Part shown: positions 16,511 to 24,947 of the stretch, one piece after another | Position numbering within the stretch: the stretch's first letter is position 1 | How the letters are laid out: the number at the start of each line of letters is the position of its first letter | NCBI RefSeq assembly: GCF_035918095.1 | Contig: NZ_CP109137.1 | Coordinates: 7,752,001-7,816,000 of the forward strand | Direction: 5' to 3' | Length of the DNA stretch: 64,000 bases | Origin: Streptomyces sp. NBC_01750 | GTDB lineage: Bacteria > Actinomycetota > Actinomycetes > Streptomycetales > Streptomycetaceae | Notes under the pieces: model-generated | What the model was told of the DNA's origin: nothing | Database searches by the model: none | What the model saw: the letters and a program-made list of their open reading frames with translations, nothing else | Program-made: the position numbers and the translations under genes

Positions 16511-17770
16511 ATGCCCGTGCGCACGGCCTGGCGGGACGTACCCCGCCTGCGGGCACGCAGATTCGCGTCCCTGGCTATGGCCGAGGTGCCCGCACTCGCC
16601 CAGGTCATCCTGGTCGAGATCCGCAAGGAGTTTCCCGGCCTGCCGCTCGTCGTCGACGACTCGGGCGAGCCCATGGCCCTGATCGGCATCCGCGGCGCGC
16701 TGGAGGACTTCGTGGACCACCTCGTGGTGGAGGAGGAACGGCCGCACAGGCGTCAGATGGAGGTGTTCCGGGAGTTCGGCCGCGGGGAGGTGCTGCAAGG
16801 CCGCAGCCTGGACTCCCTCCAGGCCATCTACCGGCTCGGCGTACGGCTTGCGTGGCGTCGCCTCGCCGAGATCGGCCAGCAGGTCGAGATCCCGCCGCCG
16901 GCCATGTACGAGCTGGTGGAGTCGGGATTCGAGTATCTCGACGGGCTCGTCGCACAGTCCGTACGCGGCTATGTCGAGGCCGCCGCCCGCCAGGCCGGTG
17001 AACGGCTGTGGCTGCAGCGGCGGTTGATCGGCCTGATGCTCAGCGAGCACCGCACGGATCCCACCGATGCCCTCGCCGGGCATGCCGAACGCATCGGCTG
17101 GCCACTGCCCGAACAGGTCGCCGTCGGAGTACTGCTGCGGCCGGCCCCGGAGTCTGTCGCCCCGGCCGTGGGTCAGGACGTGCTGCTGGACATGGAGTAC
17201 GAGCAGCCGCGCATGGTCGTCCCCGAGCCGGACGCGGCAGGCCGGCCGGAACTCCTGGGGCGCGCGATGACGGGCTGGTCGGGCGCGATGGGACCGCCGG
17301 TTCCGCTCGCCGAGGCCGCCAAGTCGCTGCACTGGGCCTGCGCCGCCGTACGCCTGATGGAGCGCGGCCTGCTCCCGGCCGGCCAGGTCCTGCGGTGCAC
17401 GGAGCACACCGAGGCGCTGGTCCTGCTGCCGCCCGAGGAGCTGATCGAGGACCTGGCCCGTCGCTGCCTGGCGCCGCTCGACAAGTGCGCCCCCGCGCAC
17501 AGCCGACGGCTCGTCGAGACGCTGCTCGCATGGCTGGAGACACGTGGCGGCGCCCCCGAGGTCGCGGCACGGCTCGGGGTCCATCCGCAGACGGTGCGCT
17601 ACCGATTACGCCAGATCCGCGCACTGCTGGGCGACGAGGTGGACGATCCGGACCGGCGCTTCGAACTGGAGCTGGTGTTACGGGCCCGCCGCCTGCGCGA
17701 TGCGGGGGTGGCCAGGTACGCCGGTGAACCTCTGCCGGGCGGCGCAGGACGACATGGGTCGGAGCGCTGA
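16511..17770 (+). CDS. PucR-family transcriptional regulator with two TTA codons
   Basis: This 419-residue regulator has an all-helical RsbT/PucR-like N-terminal region, a GGDEF-like middle and a C-terminal PucR helix-turn-helix of the Fis type (WLETRGGAPEVAARLGVH, then PQTVRYRLRQIRALLGD). Such proteins usually activate purine or amino-acid catabolism, or in Streptomyces morphogenesis and secondary metabolism. The start is ATG at 16511 with GAGGGAGG upstream; a longer open frame begins inside the preceding small gene and is rejected. Two TTA codons occur in the HTH region, at Leu366 (17606-17608) and Leu390 (17678-17680), so full-length protein should require bldA tRNA. Confidence 0.85.
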   Translation: MPVRTAWRDVPRLRARRFASLAMAEVPALAQVILVEIRKEFPGLPLVVDDSGEPMALIGIRGALEDFVDHLVVEEERPHRRQMEVFREFGRGEVLQGRSLDSLQAIYRLGVRLAWRRLAEIGQQVEIPPPAMYELVESGFEYLDGLVAQSVRGYVEAAARQAGERLWLQRRLIGLMLSEHRTDPTDALAGHAERIGWPLPEQVAVGVLLRPAPESVAPAVGQDVLLDMEYEQPRMVVPEPDAAGRPELLGRAMTGWSGAMGPPVPLAEAAKSLHWACAAVRLMERGLLPAGQVLRCTEHTEALVLLPPEELIEDLARRCLAPLDKCAPAHSRRLVETLLAWLETRGGAPEVAARLGVHPQTVRYRLRQIRALLGDEVDDPDRRFELELVLRARRLRDAGVARYAGEPLPGGAGRHGSER

Positions 17771-17799
17771 GCGCTGTCCCGGCGGACCGTGACCGGGCA

Positions 17800-17858
17800 C
17801 GTTCACGTGAACGCCGGGACACGCCGGGGCCACGGCTGCGCGCGGGGCCACGGCTGCG
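17800..17858. repeat. 14-bp palindrome and 15-bp direct repeat between convergent genes
   Basis: CGTTCACGTGAACG at 17800-17813 is a perfect palindrome. Immediately beyond it, GGGGCCACGGCTGCG occurs twice, at 17826-17840 and 17844-17858. The segment is the 109-bp space between the ends of the convergent PucR and XRE-TPR genes. It might form a bidirectional terminator structure, but there is no T-tract, and the palindrome has no loop, so it could equally be a protein site. Confidence 0.6.
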
Positions 17859-17879
17859 ACCGGTCCCGCGGGGCCGCTC

Positions 17880-19220
17880 TCAGTGCTGCGGGATCGACGG
17901 ACCCGCCGGGGCCGGCCCCAGGGTCGTCGTGCCGGGGGCTGCCCGATGGCCCAGTCCCGTGCGGTACGCGTCCAGAGCGGCCTCGGTGCGGCCGCCGCGG
18001 CGCAGTAGGTCGCCCAGCAGGCGGCACAGGTCGGCGAGATCACCGCTGGCCCCGCTGCGCTCCAGCAGGGCCAGCGCCAGGACGTAGTGCTCCTCGGCGG
18101 CCTCGGCCTCTCCCCGCTCCTCGGCGATCAGCCCGAGCAGCCGGTGCGCGCCGCCCGCGTGCACCGCACCGTGCCGGTCGCCGAGTTCCAGTAGCGCCGA
18201 GAGCAGGCCGGCCGCCTCGTCGTGCCGCCCCAGCCGGCGCAGTACATCGGCCAGCTCCACCTCCACCTGGGCGGTGTAGAGCACCGCGCGCTTGGCGGCC
18301 AGCATGTCGCGTGCTGTGCGCAACTCCTTTTCGGCGAGGGCGAGTTCGCCGTTCTGTGCCTGTACGTAGCCGCGCATCCAGTGGCAGTGCGCGAGGTCGG
18401 TCCGCAGTCTCAGCTGCCGGTAGATCGCCTGGGCCTTGGCGAGCGAGGCGTCGGCGTCGGCGGTGCGTCCTTCGGCGAGGAACGTACGGGCCACCTGCCG
18501 GTGCATGCTCGCCACCAGCGCCGGGTCGTTGACCTGGGGCGCCAGGGCCAGGGCGAGTTCGGCGGCGTGCGCGGCGCGGGCGTGGGCGCCCATGTCGATG
18601 TACGGGCCGATGACGGCCGCGTACAGCAGCACCAGCGCCTCGGGGTCGGCCAGGCCGCTCGCGCCCAGCTCGGCGATGGTGGACTCAAGGAGATAACAGG
18701 CGTAGCGCAGCTCCCCGGCCAGCAGGTGCGCGATGGCGCGGCCCCGGATCGCGCGGGCGCGGCGGGGCAGCGGTTCACCGGCCAGGAGCCGCTCCGCCGC
18801 CTCGAAGTGCCGCCCCGCATTGGCCAGTTCACCGGTTTCCAGAGCGCAGTCGCCGAGTCCGAGCAGCGCCTCGGCCTGCTCGGGAGCGAGTTCGAGGTGT
18901 TCAGCGTCGGTGAGGAGACGGCGGTAGCGGACGGCGGCCTCGTCGGCGGAGCCGGTGGCGAGCTGCTGCTGGGCGTCGGTGAGGGCGAGCCGCAGCTCGG
19001 TCGCCAGATGGGCGGGGCGTCCGGTGGCCAGCTCCTCGAACGATGTCCCGAGCCGCTCCGCGAGGAAGCGCAGCGCGGTCTCGGAGGGCCGGACCTTGCC
19101 GGACTCCAGTGTCGAGACGTACGCGGGCGTGTATGAGGGTTCGGCCAACTGCCGTTGCGTCAGCCCGCGTTGGTTACGCAGTCGCTGCACCCGGAGGCCG
19201 ATCTCGGCCGGTTCGTCCAT
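17880..19220 (-). CDS. XRE-family helix-turn-helix regulator with TPR repeats
   Basis: This 446-residue protein has an N-terminal XRE DNA-binding domain (residues about 6-60: RVQRLRNQRGLTQRQLAEPS, TPAYVSTLESGKVRPSE) followed by about eight TPR-like helical hairpins rich in alanine to the C-terminus. This is the usual architecture of Streptomyces XRE-TPR regulators, some of which respond to peptides. The open frame extends to 19316, but MDEPAEIG at 19220 with a G-rich Shine-Dalgarno is the better start. It is divergent from the secreted M64 peptidase gene, which it may control. Confidence 0.85.
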   Translation of the reverse strand: MDEPAEIGLRVQRLRNQRGLTQRQLAEPSYTPAYVSTLESGKVRPSETALRFLAERLGTSFEELATGRPAHLATELRLALTDAQQQLATGSADEAAVRYRRLLTDAEHLELAPEQAEALLGLGDCALETGELANAGRHFEAAERLLAGEPLPRRARAIRGRAIAHLLAGELRYACYLLESTIAELGASGLADPEALVLLYAAVIGPYIDMGAHARAAHAAELALALAPQVNDPALVASMHRQVARTFLAEGRTADADASLAKAQAIYRQLRLRTDLAHCHWMRGYVQAQNGELALAEKELRTARDMLAAKRAVLYTAQVEVELADVLRRLGRHDEAAGLLSALLELGDRHGAVHAGGAHRLLGLIAEERGEAEAAEEHYVLALALLERSGASGDLADLCRLLGDLLRRGGRTEAALDAYRTGLGHRAAPGTTTLGPAPAGPSIPQH

Positions 19221-19268
19221 GGGAACCCCCTGGTTCTCGAACTCCCCAGTATTCAGGGGCAGTAGGGA

Positions 19269-19298
19269 TTGCGCACCTCCTGTACCTCCGCCTAGTTT
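19269..19298 (+). promoter_or_regulatory. Candidate promoter of the M64 peptidase gene
   Basis: TTGCGC at 19269-19274 is followed after 18 bp by TAGTTT at 19293-19298, a reasonable -35/-10 pair for Streptomyces. It lies in the unusually AT-rich region between the divergent XRE-TPR and peptidase genes. The direct sequence AGTTACTTAAC just downstream may be part of an operator, but no clear dyad is seen. Confidence 0.45.
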
Positions 19299-19358
19299 AA
19301 GCAACTCGTTCATCACGCTTACTTAGTTACTTAACTTCCGTGTCAGGGGGAAATTTTC

Positions 19359-20711
19359 ATGCGTTCAGCACGGCGCAGAGTCATGGCGGCGGTCGGCGCG
19401 GCCGCCGCCCTCGCGGCCGTACTGGCCGCCACACCCGGCAGCGCGACAGCGGATCCGGCGACGCCCGGCAGGGCCGGGGTCGAGGTCGAGATACCCGGGC
19501 CGGAACACGGCACAGCCGCCGGATCCGGCCGCACACGCGTACCACAGGAGGGCCGGGCCCGGCCCTCCTCCCGGCTCTCGGCGGCCGAGGAGGCCGCCGA
19601 CGGCGAGGTCACCAAGCTGATGGACAACGGCTCCACCGCCGACCGGCTGGACATCGTCGTCGTCGGGGACGGCTATACCGCCGCCGAGCTCGACCGGTTC
19701 CACACCGACGCCAGGGAGAAATGGGCTGAGGTGGCGGCCGTCGAGCCGTACACGACGTACCAGGGACTCTTCAACGTATGGGCGGTCGACGCCGTGTCGA
19801 ACCAGTCCGGCGTCTCGGGCGACCCCGGTCCGGAGATCGTCCGGGACACCGCCCTGGGCTCGTACTTCTGGTGCGACGACATCGAGCGGCTGCTGTGCGT
19901 CGACCAGGACAAGGTCGACGGGTATGTGGCGAAGGCGCCCGAGGCCGACTTGGTGCTCGTCCTCGCCAACAGCGCCAAGTACGGCGGCGCGGGCTACAAC
20001 GAGCCGAGCGGGACCCTCGGTTACGAGGGCATCTCCACCGCTTCGGCCGGCAACGAGAAGTCCGGCCAGGTCGCCATCCACGAGACCGGCCATTCGCTGG
20101 GCAAGCTCGCCGACGAGTACTACTACCCCGGCTACCCGGGCTACGAGGAGTACACGGGCCCCGAGCCCGCCGAGTCCAACAGCTCCACACTGGCCGCCGG
20201 GGACATGTCCGGACAGCGTGCCAAGTGGCACCGCTGGCTCGGCGAGGAATCGCCCGACGGCGGTTCGGTCGGCACATACGAGGGCGGGGGGTACTACGTC
20301 ACGGGCCTGTACCGGCCCACCGACAACTCCCTGATGCGTACTCTCGGCAAGCCCTTCAACCTGCCCGGTATCGAGGCGATGATCGCCGGCTTCTACCGCC
20401 ACGCGAACGTCGTCACCGCGGTCACGCCCACCGATCGCACCCTCCGGCTCACAGACACCGCGAAGGCCGCCGTACCCCGGCTGAGGGGCGCGGACGGGCG
20501 TCAGCTCAGGATCCGCTGGTATCTGGACGGCAGGGAGTTGAAGCCCTTCGCGGGCCGTACCCGGGTGCGGGTGTCGGACCTGGCCCTATGGCTGCTCGAC
20601 CTGCGCACGCACACGTTGTCGGTCACCGCCGAGGACCGTACGCCTGCGGTGCGAGACCCGAAGATCGCCGGGACGCTGAAGTCCACCACCGGCTGGAGGA
20701 TCCGCCTCTGA
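19359..20711 (+). CDS. Secreted M64-family (IgA peptidase-like) metallopeptidase
   Basis: This 450-residue preprotein has a classical signal peptide (RRR, hydrophobic core 9-24, cleavage near SATA-DP at residues 29-33). The mature domain carries the M64 pattern: DIVVVGDGYTAAELDRF (residues about 98-114), the zinc motif HETGHSLGKLADEY with HETGH at 241-245, and a final beta region. It should be an extracellular zinc endopeptidase. AGGGGGAAA precedes the ATG. The gene is alone in its transcription unit and is divergent from the XRE-TPR regulator. Its stop is 49 bp from the end of the convergent conflict operon. Confidence 0.9.
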   Translation: MRSARRRVMAAVGAAAALAAVLAATPGSATADPATPGRAGVEVEIPGPEHGTAAGSGRTRVPQEGRARPSSRLSAAEEAADGEVTKLMDNGSTADRLDIVVVGDGYTAAELDRFHTDAREKWAEVAAVEPYTTYQGLFNVWAVDAVSNQSGVSGDPGPEIVRDTALGSYFWCDDIERLLCVDQDKVDGYVAKAPEADLVLVLANSAKYGGAGYNEPSGTLGYEGISTASAGNEKSGQVAIHETGHSLGKLADEYYYPGYPGYEEYTGPEPAESNSSTLAAGDMSGQRAKWHRWLGEESPDGGSVGTYEGGGYYVTGLYRPTDNSLMRTLGKPFNLPGIEAMIAGFYRHANVVTAVTPTDRTLRLTDTAKAAVPRLRGADGRQLRIRWYLDGRELKPFAGRTRVRVSDLALWLLDLRTHTLSVTAEDRTPAVRDPKIAGTLKSTTGWRIRL

Positions 20712-20760
20712 CCCCGGTCGGCCCGCGAGCCGGCCCGCGAACCATCAACACTCCGGACGC

Positions 20761-22179
20761 TCATGGCTGATCGCGGGTGCGGCGGGCCTCCCCGAAATCC
20801 CACAGACAGACAACCGACCGGTCGCCCCCGGCCGACCTCACCCGAACGTTCACATCGGAGAAGAACGTCGTGAGGAACGGCCGCCGGTCCACCCAGCGCT
20901 CCGCGAACCAGTCACCGAGATCCTCGCGGAGCAGCAACTCCGCCATGGGCGCGCTGCACACCGCCAGCAGGTCACCCGGCCGGGTCTCCAGCCGGGCCCA
21001 GCGCAGCTCCTGCGAGCCGGTGGGAAGCCGCGCCTGCCGAGCGCCGGTGAAGACCCCGTCCCAGACGCCTTCCCGCAACCGCAGTACGGAGCCGTCGCCG
21101 ATACCGAAAGCCACATGCTCACGCAGCTGATGGTCGCCCAGGCGGGACAGCAGTCCGGTGAGCGCGAGCTCGACCGCAGCGTCACCGGCCGCACCGGTGC
21201 TGCCGGTACCGGTACTCATGCCGCCCGTCTCGTTGCGAGCCACCAGACGCACGGAGTGAGCCACACCCTGAACGGCGGTGCGCAGCAGGCCCCCCAGCTC
21301 GCTGTCATCGGCCGGGACACGCGTGGTGGCGTACGCAGCCTGATACAGCTCGGTGCCGAGCCGCTCGCCGTAGTGGCCGAGCTGCGCGGCGAGACTCCGG
21401 CAGGCCCGCTCCGCGGCCGAACGCGACCACGGTCCGCGCGGTGCACCCGCGGCCACCACGCTGAGCAGCGTCGGAGAGGTGATCTCCTCCACCAGCCCGA
21501 GGTGGACCGCGTCCCGCCGGTGCTCACCGTCCTCGCGCTGCCGGTCGCCCCGGACGGAGGCCGACCGGACGATCAGCGGACCGAGGTCCGCACCGTCGAC
21601 GGTGCTGTCGGCCCCGGAGTCCCTGCCCAGCGGCAGTCGGCTGGGTACGGCCGGGGAAAGCGGCGGCCCGCCGGGCGGGTCGGCGACCTCGGCTCCGTCC
21701 TGCGAGCGGTTCCGAGCGGTGGCCGCCGACGCCTCGGCGATCCGGGCAGCCACTCCCCTCTCGACCTTCGCCTCGAAGGCGGCGGTCAGCCGCGCCCCCA
21801 CCCGTGCCTCCAGTGCGGCAGCCACTCTCGCCTCCACCTCTGCCTCCAGCGCGGCAGCCAGTCGCACCTTCAATTGCGCCGCGACGGCCGCCTCCACGCC
21901 GCCCTCCACCTCGGCGAGCCGCGACCGCAGGGCACGGTTTTCCACGAGCGCCTGTTCCCGCTCTCCCAGGACCCTGGTGAGCTGGACCTCGTAGGCCCCG
22001 CGAGTCCGCTCCAGTTCCGGGGCCAACAGCTTCTTCTGGCGCTGGGCGGGCAGGACGGTGTGGCGCGATCCGCGACGACGGGCCGCGACGGCCAGTACGC
22101 CGCACGCGACCAGGGACACGAACAGCGCGACGAACAGCGCGACGAACAGCGCGACCAGAACGACCGGTTCAGTCTCCAC
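20761..22179 (-). CDS. Membrane-anchored PP2C-like protein, probably a pseudophosphatase
   Basis: This 472-residue protein has an N-terminal TM (VALFVALFVALFVSLVACGV, residues about 6-26) and a long Ala/Glu-rich coiled coil (about 45-150). The C-terminal domain (about 225-470) follows the PP2C order: VVAAGAPRGPWSRSAAERAC where active enzymes have aDGvGG, FGIGDGSVLRL in place of GDSR, LLAVCSAPMAELL in place of SDGl, and GGDRSVVCLW at the end. The first metal-binding Asp is replaced by Ala, so catalysis is doubtful. GTG at 22179 overlaps the preceding gene by 11 nt. It is the last gene of the seven-gene operon and may act as a sensor or scaffold. The domain call is from motif order, not a search. 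Confidence 0.6.
   Translation of the reverse strand: METEPVVLVALFVALFVALFVSLVACGVLAVAARRRGSRHTVLPAQRQKKLLAPELERTRGAYEVQLTRVLGEREQALVENRALRSRLAEVEGGVEAAVAAQLKVRLAAALEAEVEARVAAALEARVGARLTAAFEAKVERGVAARIAEASAATARNRSQDGAEVADPPGGPPLSPAVPSRLPLGRDSGADSTVDGADLGPLIVRSASVRGDRQREDGEHRRDAVHLGLVEEITSPTLLSVVAAGAPRGPWSRSAAERACRSLAAQLGHYGERLGTELYQAAYATTRVPADDSELGGLLRTAVQGVAHSVRLVARNETGGMSTGTGSTGAAGDAAVELALTGLLSRLGDHQLREHVAFGIGDGSVLRLREGVWDGVFTGARQARLPTGSQELRWARLETRPGDLLAVCSAPMAELLLREDLGDWFAERWVDRRPFLTTFFSDVNVRVRSAGGDRSVVCLWDFGEARRTRDQP
22118..22153. repeat. 12-bp tandem repeat coding ALFV units in a TM helix
   Basis: ACGAACAGCGCG occurs three times in a row (22118-22129, 22130-22141, 22142-22153). On the minus strand it encodes the repeated tetrapeptide ALFV inside the N-terminal membrane anchor of the PP2C-like protein. 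Length variation by slippage would keep the frame and change only the anchor length. Confidence 0.9.
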
Positions 22180-23590
22180 GCGGCCGACCTTCCTCCGTGG
22201 CCAGCCGACGCACGGTTCGCTCCGCGAGCGCGGAGGCGGCGAATGCTTCGAGACGGTCCCAGAGCTCGCGTCCGTCGCCCGGCCGGAGTGGTTCCCCGGA
22301 CCCGGGCGACAGTGCGGGGTCGGCCGTGGGCCGTTCATGGCGTGCCGTCAGGTCGTGACAGCCGAGCCGGACGTCCCGGCACGCGGCCCGCAACCGCCGC
22401 ACGGTCAGCACGGGAACCTCGCGAGGCACCTCGCCGATCAGCGGACGCAGAACGCCATCGCTCAACGCGGCCAGCCCGGAGGCAGCCCAGTCCGCCTCCG
22501 CCTGCCGCACGGCGTACCCGGGCCGCCGGACCGTCCCGTCGAGCAGCCGCGCCGCCAGTCCGGCCTCCGGCAAGGCCAATGCGTACACCGGCAGCCCCTC
22601 GGCCGCGGGCCCGACGGTCCGGCCGCCGCGCCCGCGCAACCAGCTGCCCAGATCCGTCATGCCATGCCTCCCGCGCAGCCCGGCCACGGTCGCGACCAGC
22701 ACGACCGGCGGCGCGTGCGGCGCCCGCCGGACCCGGTCCAGCAGTCCCCCGAGCACTGCGACTGCGGGCGAGGGCTTCGCGTCCCCACCGAGCTCGTCGG
22801 CCGGCAGCGCGGCGAGCACGAGGTGCGCGGTCTGCAGCACTTCGAGCGTCAGTAGGCGCAGCGCGCGCCGGGTCGCGGGTCCGGCCCTGTCCGGCGCTAC
22901 GACGGGTAGATCGACGATCTCGATGCACAGGCCGTCCCCGCCGCGCTCGCCCGGAGCCGGCCAGGGCAGGAGAGCGGCGCGGAACGGCGCGTGGATCACC
23001 GCCGGCGCGGTCGGCACCGATGCCACGGAGGCGTCCAGGACCGCCGACACGGGACCGGCGGCGGTGAGGTCCTGGCAGCGGCGCCAGGTACGGGCGACCG
23101 CTTCGGCGCCCGCGCAGCCCGGGCGGAAGTAGGGACCGGCGCCGGCCTCCGACGCACGGACGCGGAGCCAGGCCATCGTGCCGGGCGAGGCGCGCAGTGC
23201 CTCGCCCAGCAGCTCAGGACGGGCGGTCAGCAGCCGGGCCAGACGGTCGAGCGCCGTCGACTGGGCGGGCGACAAACGGAGTTGGGGGCGGTCGACGGCG
23301 GTGTGGAGCACGGAGACCGGAAGAAGGTCCGTGGCGAAGGGCGGATCGGCGATGCGCAGCCCGGTCAGCAGCGGAACCAGCCCAGGGCCGTCGCCGGTAC
23401 GGGGTACCACGACCCGGAGCGGAACCCGCCTCGCGGCACCGTCCTGTGCACCGAGCATCGCCACATCGGCCGCGAGCTGCCGGGACAGTCCGGCGGCGCG
23501 TCCCACCTCGGACGCGGCGAGCACCGCGCTCGCGCGCACCCACCATGGGCCGCTCCCCATGTGGCGATGGATCCCCGCCGGCTCCGCCAT
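22169..23590 (-). CDS. Unknown protein resembling a P-loop-less (pseudo) GTPase
   Basis: This 473-residue soluble protein has no family I recognise. Its order of segments imitates a dynamin-type GTPase. RVVVPRTGDGPGLVPLLTGL (about residues 45-64) sits where a P-loop strand and helix would be but lacks GKS/T. IEIVDLPVVAPD (about 215-226) resembles a G3 DxPG, followed by HLVLAALPADELG and PPVVLVATVAGL like the next two strands. I infer a degenerate GTPase, possibly a partner of the dynamin-like protein of the same operon. ATG at 23590 lies 1 nt after the stop of the preceding gene. The longer open frame would overlap that gene by over 200 nt. Confidence 0.45.
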   Translation of the reverse strand: MAEPAGIHRHMGSGPWWVRASAVLAASEVGRAAGLSRQLAADVAMLGAQDGAARRVPLRVVVPRTGDGPGLVPLLTGLRIADPPFATDLLPVSVLHTAVDRPQLRLSPAQSTALDRLARLLTARPELLGEALRASPGTMAWLRVRASEAGAGPYFRPGCAGAEAVARTWRRCQDLTAAGPVSAVLDASVASVPTAPAVIHAPFRAALLPWPAPGERGGDGLCIEIVDLPVVAPDRAGPATRRALRLLTLEVLQTAHLVLAALPADELGGDAKPSPAVAVLGGLLDRVRRAPHAPPVVLVATVAGLRGRHGMTDLGSWLRGRGGRTVGPAAEGLPVYALALPEAGLAARLLDGTVRRPGYAVRQAEADWAASGLAALSDGVLRPLIGEVPREVPVLTVRRLRAACRDVRLGCHDLTARHERPTADPALSPGSGEPLRPGDGRELWDRLEAFAASALAERTVRRLATEEGRPRGD

Positions 23591-23591
23591 G

Positions 23592-24947
23592 TCACAGCCC
23601 GCCGGGGTTCGGCGGGTCGGGGCGCCAGACCACCCGGCCCGGGCACTCCGTCCCCTTTCCACCGCGCCGGCGCAGCGGGGTCTGGAGCACCCAGTGCACC
23701 AACTGTTCGTCCCGCCTCTTGTCGCCGCCCACATTGTTCCTGGTGAATGCGGAGAGCTCGGGCTCGTGCCAGGTGTGGGTCTCGTCGAAGACCAACTCAT
23801 GGCCCGCCTTCTGGGCCAGGGGCTGAAGGATGCCCGACACTTGCCTGCGCCACCGCCACCACCAGCTGTCCGGGGCGGCGGCCGCCGGTTCGTGGTGCAG
23901 TCCGCCCAGCACGAGGTCGAGTTGCAGCGCGGGGCCCAACTGTGTCGAGGGGGTCCAGCCTGCCCCGCCGCTCAGTGCGCTGGCGGCGGTCTTCAAGCTG
24001 GTCACCAGCGCGTTCCGGTACCGGTCCCGCCGTTCGTGCCGCAGGCCGGCAGGAGCGCCGTCGGGGCCGAGGACAGCTCGCAGCTCAGGGTCGAGCTCCG
24101 CCAGCAGCAGTGCCTGTGCCGCCCGTGCGGCCCATTGGAGCCTCGGGCCGCCCACGTCCCCGGTCGCGACGTCGCCGATGCCGAGTGCGTCGAGAACGTC
24201 CGGCGGCGCCTCGGCGGCGGCCCTTCTCAGCGCCCCCTCGGTGGTGAGGGCGAGCGGCAGGACAACCCCGCTGTGCAGATCACCGAGCGCGGGAACGGGT
24301 TGGTCGTCCGGCTCAGCGGCCGCTGCGGCGCAGTCGGTGCCGAGGTACTCGCGTGCGGCCGCGGCCAACTTGTTCCGCCAGGTGGCGACGTCCTTCTCGG
24401 GCAGGCGCAGCAGGGCGATGTGCAGTGACTCCCAGGCACCGGTTATGTCCTTCCCGGTGACGGGCCCTGGCGGGCGGCGCCGCCATGTGCCGACATACAT
24501 GTCGCGGTCCCTGTGCAGTTCATCGCCCAACTCGACCAGGCGGGCGGCACACCGGGCCTCCCGGTCGAGGACCGGACCGGGATCGGGCGGCGTTGCGGTC
24601 GCGCCCTGGGACTGGGTCCCGGTGCCGGTGCCGCTACCGTCCTCGCTCGTGCGCCGGGCGGCCCCGGTCCGGTTGTCCGCCCCGTGGCCGTCCGTGGCCG
24701 GCGGCCTTGTGGCGGCCCGGATCGCGAGACCGAGGGCGTTGCGGGCCTCCAGTACGCGGGAGATCACCTCGTCGGAGTCGCCGTCGTACCGTTCGTGAGA
24801 CGGCGTCACCTCCTTCAGCGTCTCCTCGCAGCGGCGCAGAGCGTCCAGCAGAGTGTCGCGGCTCGCCGAGGGGCCCGCCCTGAAGGTGTCGGCGACGGCT
24901 TCGGCGAATGTGTGCCAGTGGTCGGTGGCGGTGCTGGTGGCGGGCAT
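23592..24947 (-). CDS. Unknown operon protein
   Basis: This 451-residue protein is hydrophilic, without signal peptide or TM. An N-terminal helical part (about residues 1-80) is followed by a low-complexity Gly/Thr/Ser linker (about 88-120) and a second helical domain with a Trp-rich patch (SWWWRWRRQVSGIL, about 375-390). I cannot assign a family. The TGATG junction with the SrfB-like gene and the 1-nt gap to the next gene show strict translational coupling, so it very likely works in the same complex as its neighbours. Low similarity to the Srf family's third member is possible but not visible to me. Confidence 0.5.
   Translation of the reverse strand: MPATSTATDHWHTFAEAVADTFRAGPSASRDTLLDALRRCEETLKEVTPSHERYDGDSDEVISRVLEARNALGLAIRAATRPPATDGHGADNRTGAARRTSEDGSGTGTGTQSQGATATPPDPGPVLDREARCAARLVELGDELHRDRDMYVGTWRRRPPGPVTGKDITGAWESLHIALLRLPEKDVATWRNKLAAAAREYLGTDCAAAAAEPDDQPVPALGDLHSGVVLPLALTTEGALRRAAAEAPPDVLDALGIGDVATGDVGGPRLQWAARAAQALLLAELDPELRAVLGPDGAPAGLRHERRDRYRNALVTSLKTAASALSGGAGWTPSTQLGPALQLDLVLGGLHHEPAAAAPDSWWWRWRRQVSGILQPLAQKAGHELVFDETHTWHEPELSAFTRNNVGGDKRRDEQLVHWVLQTPLRRRGGKGTECPGRVVWRPDPPNPGGL

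Noticed and set aside
21115..23067. A 650-codon plus-strand open frame
   Set aside because: It is antisense to the PP2C-like and pseudo-GTPase genes, whose coupled starts and motifs are more convincing; its product is Arg/Pro/Ala low complexity.
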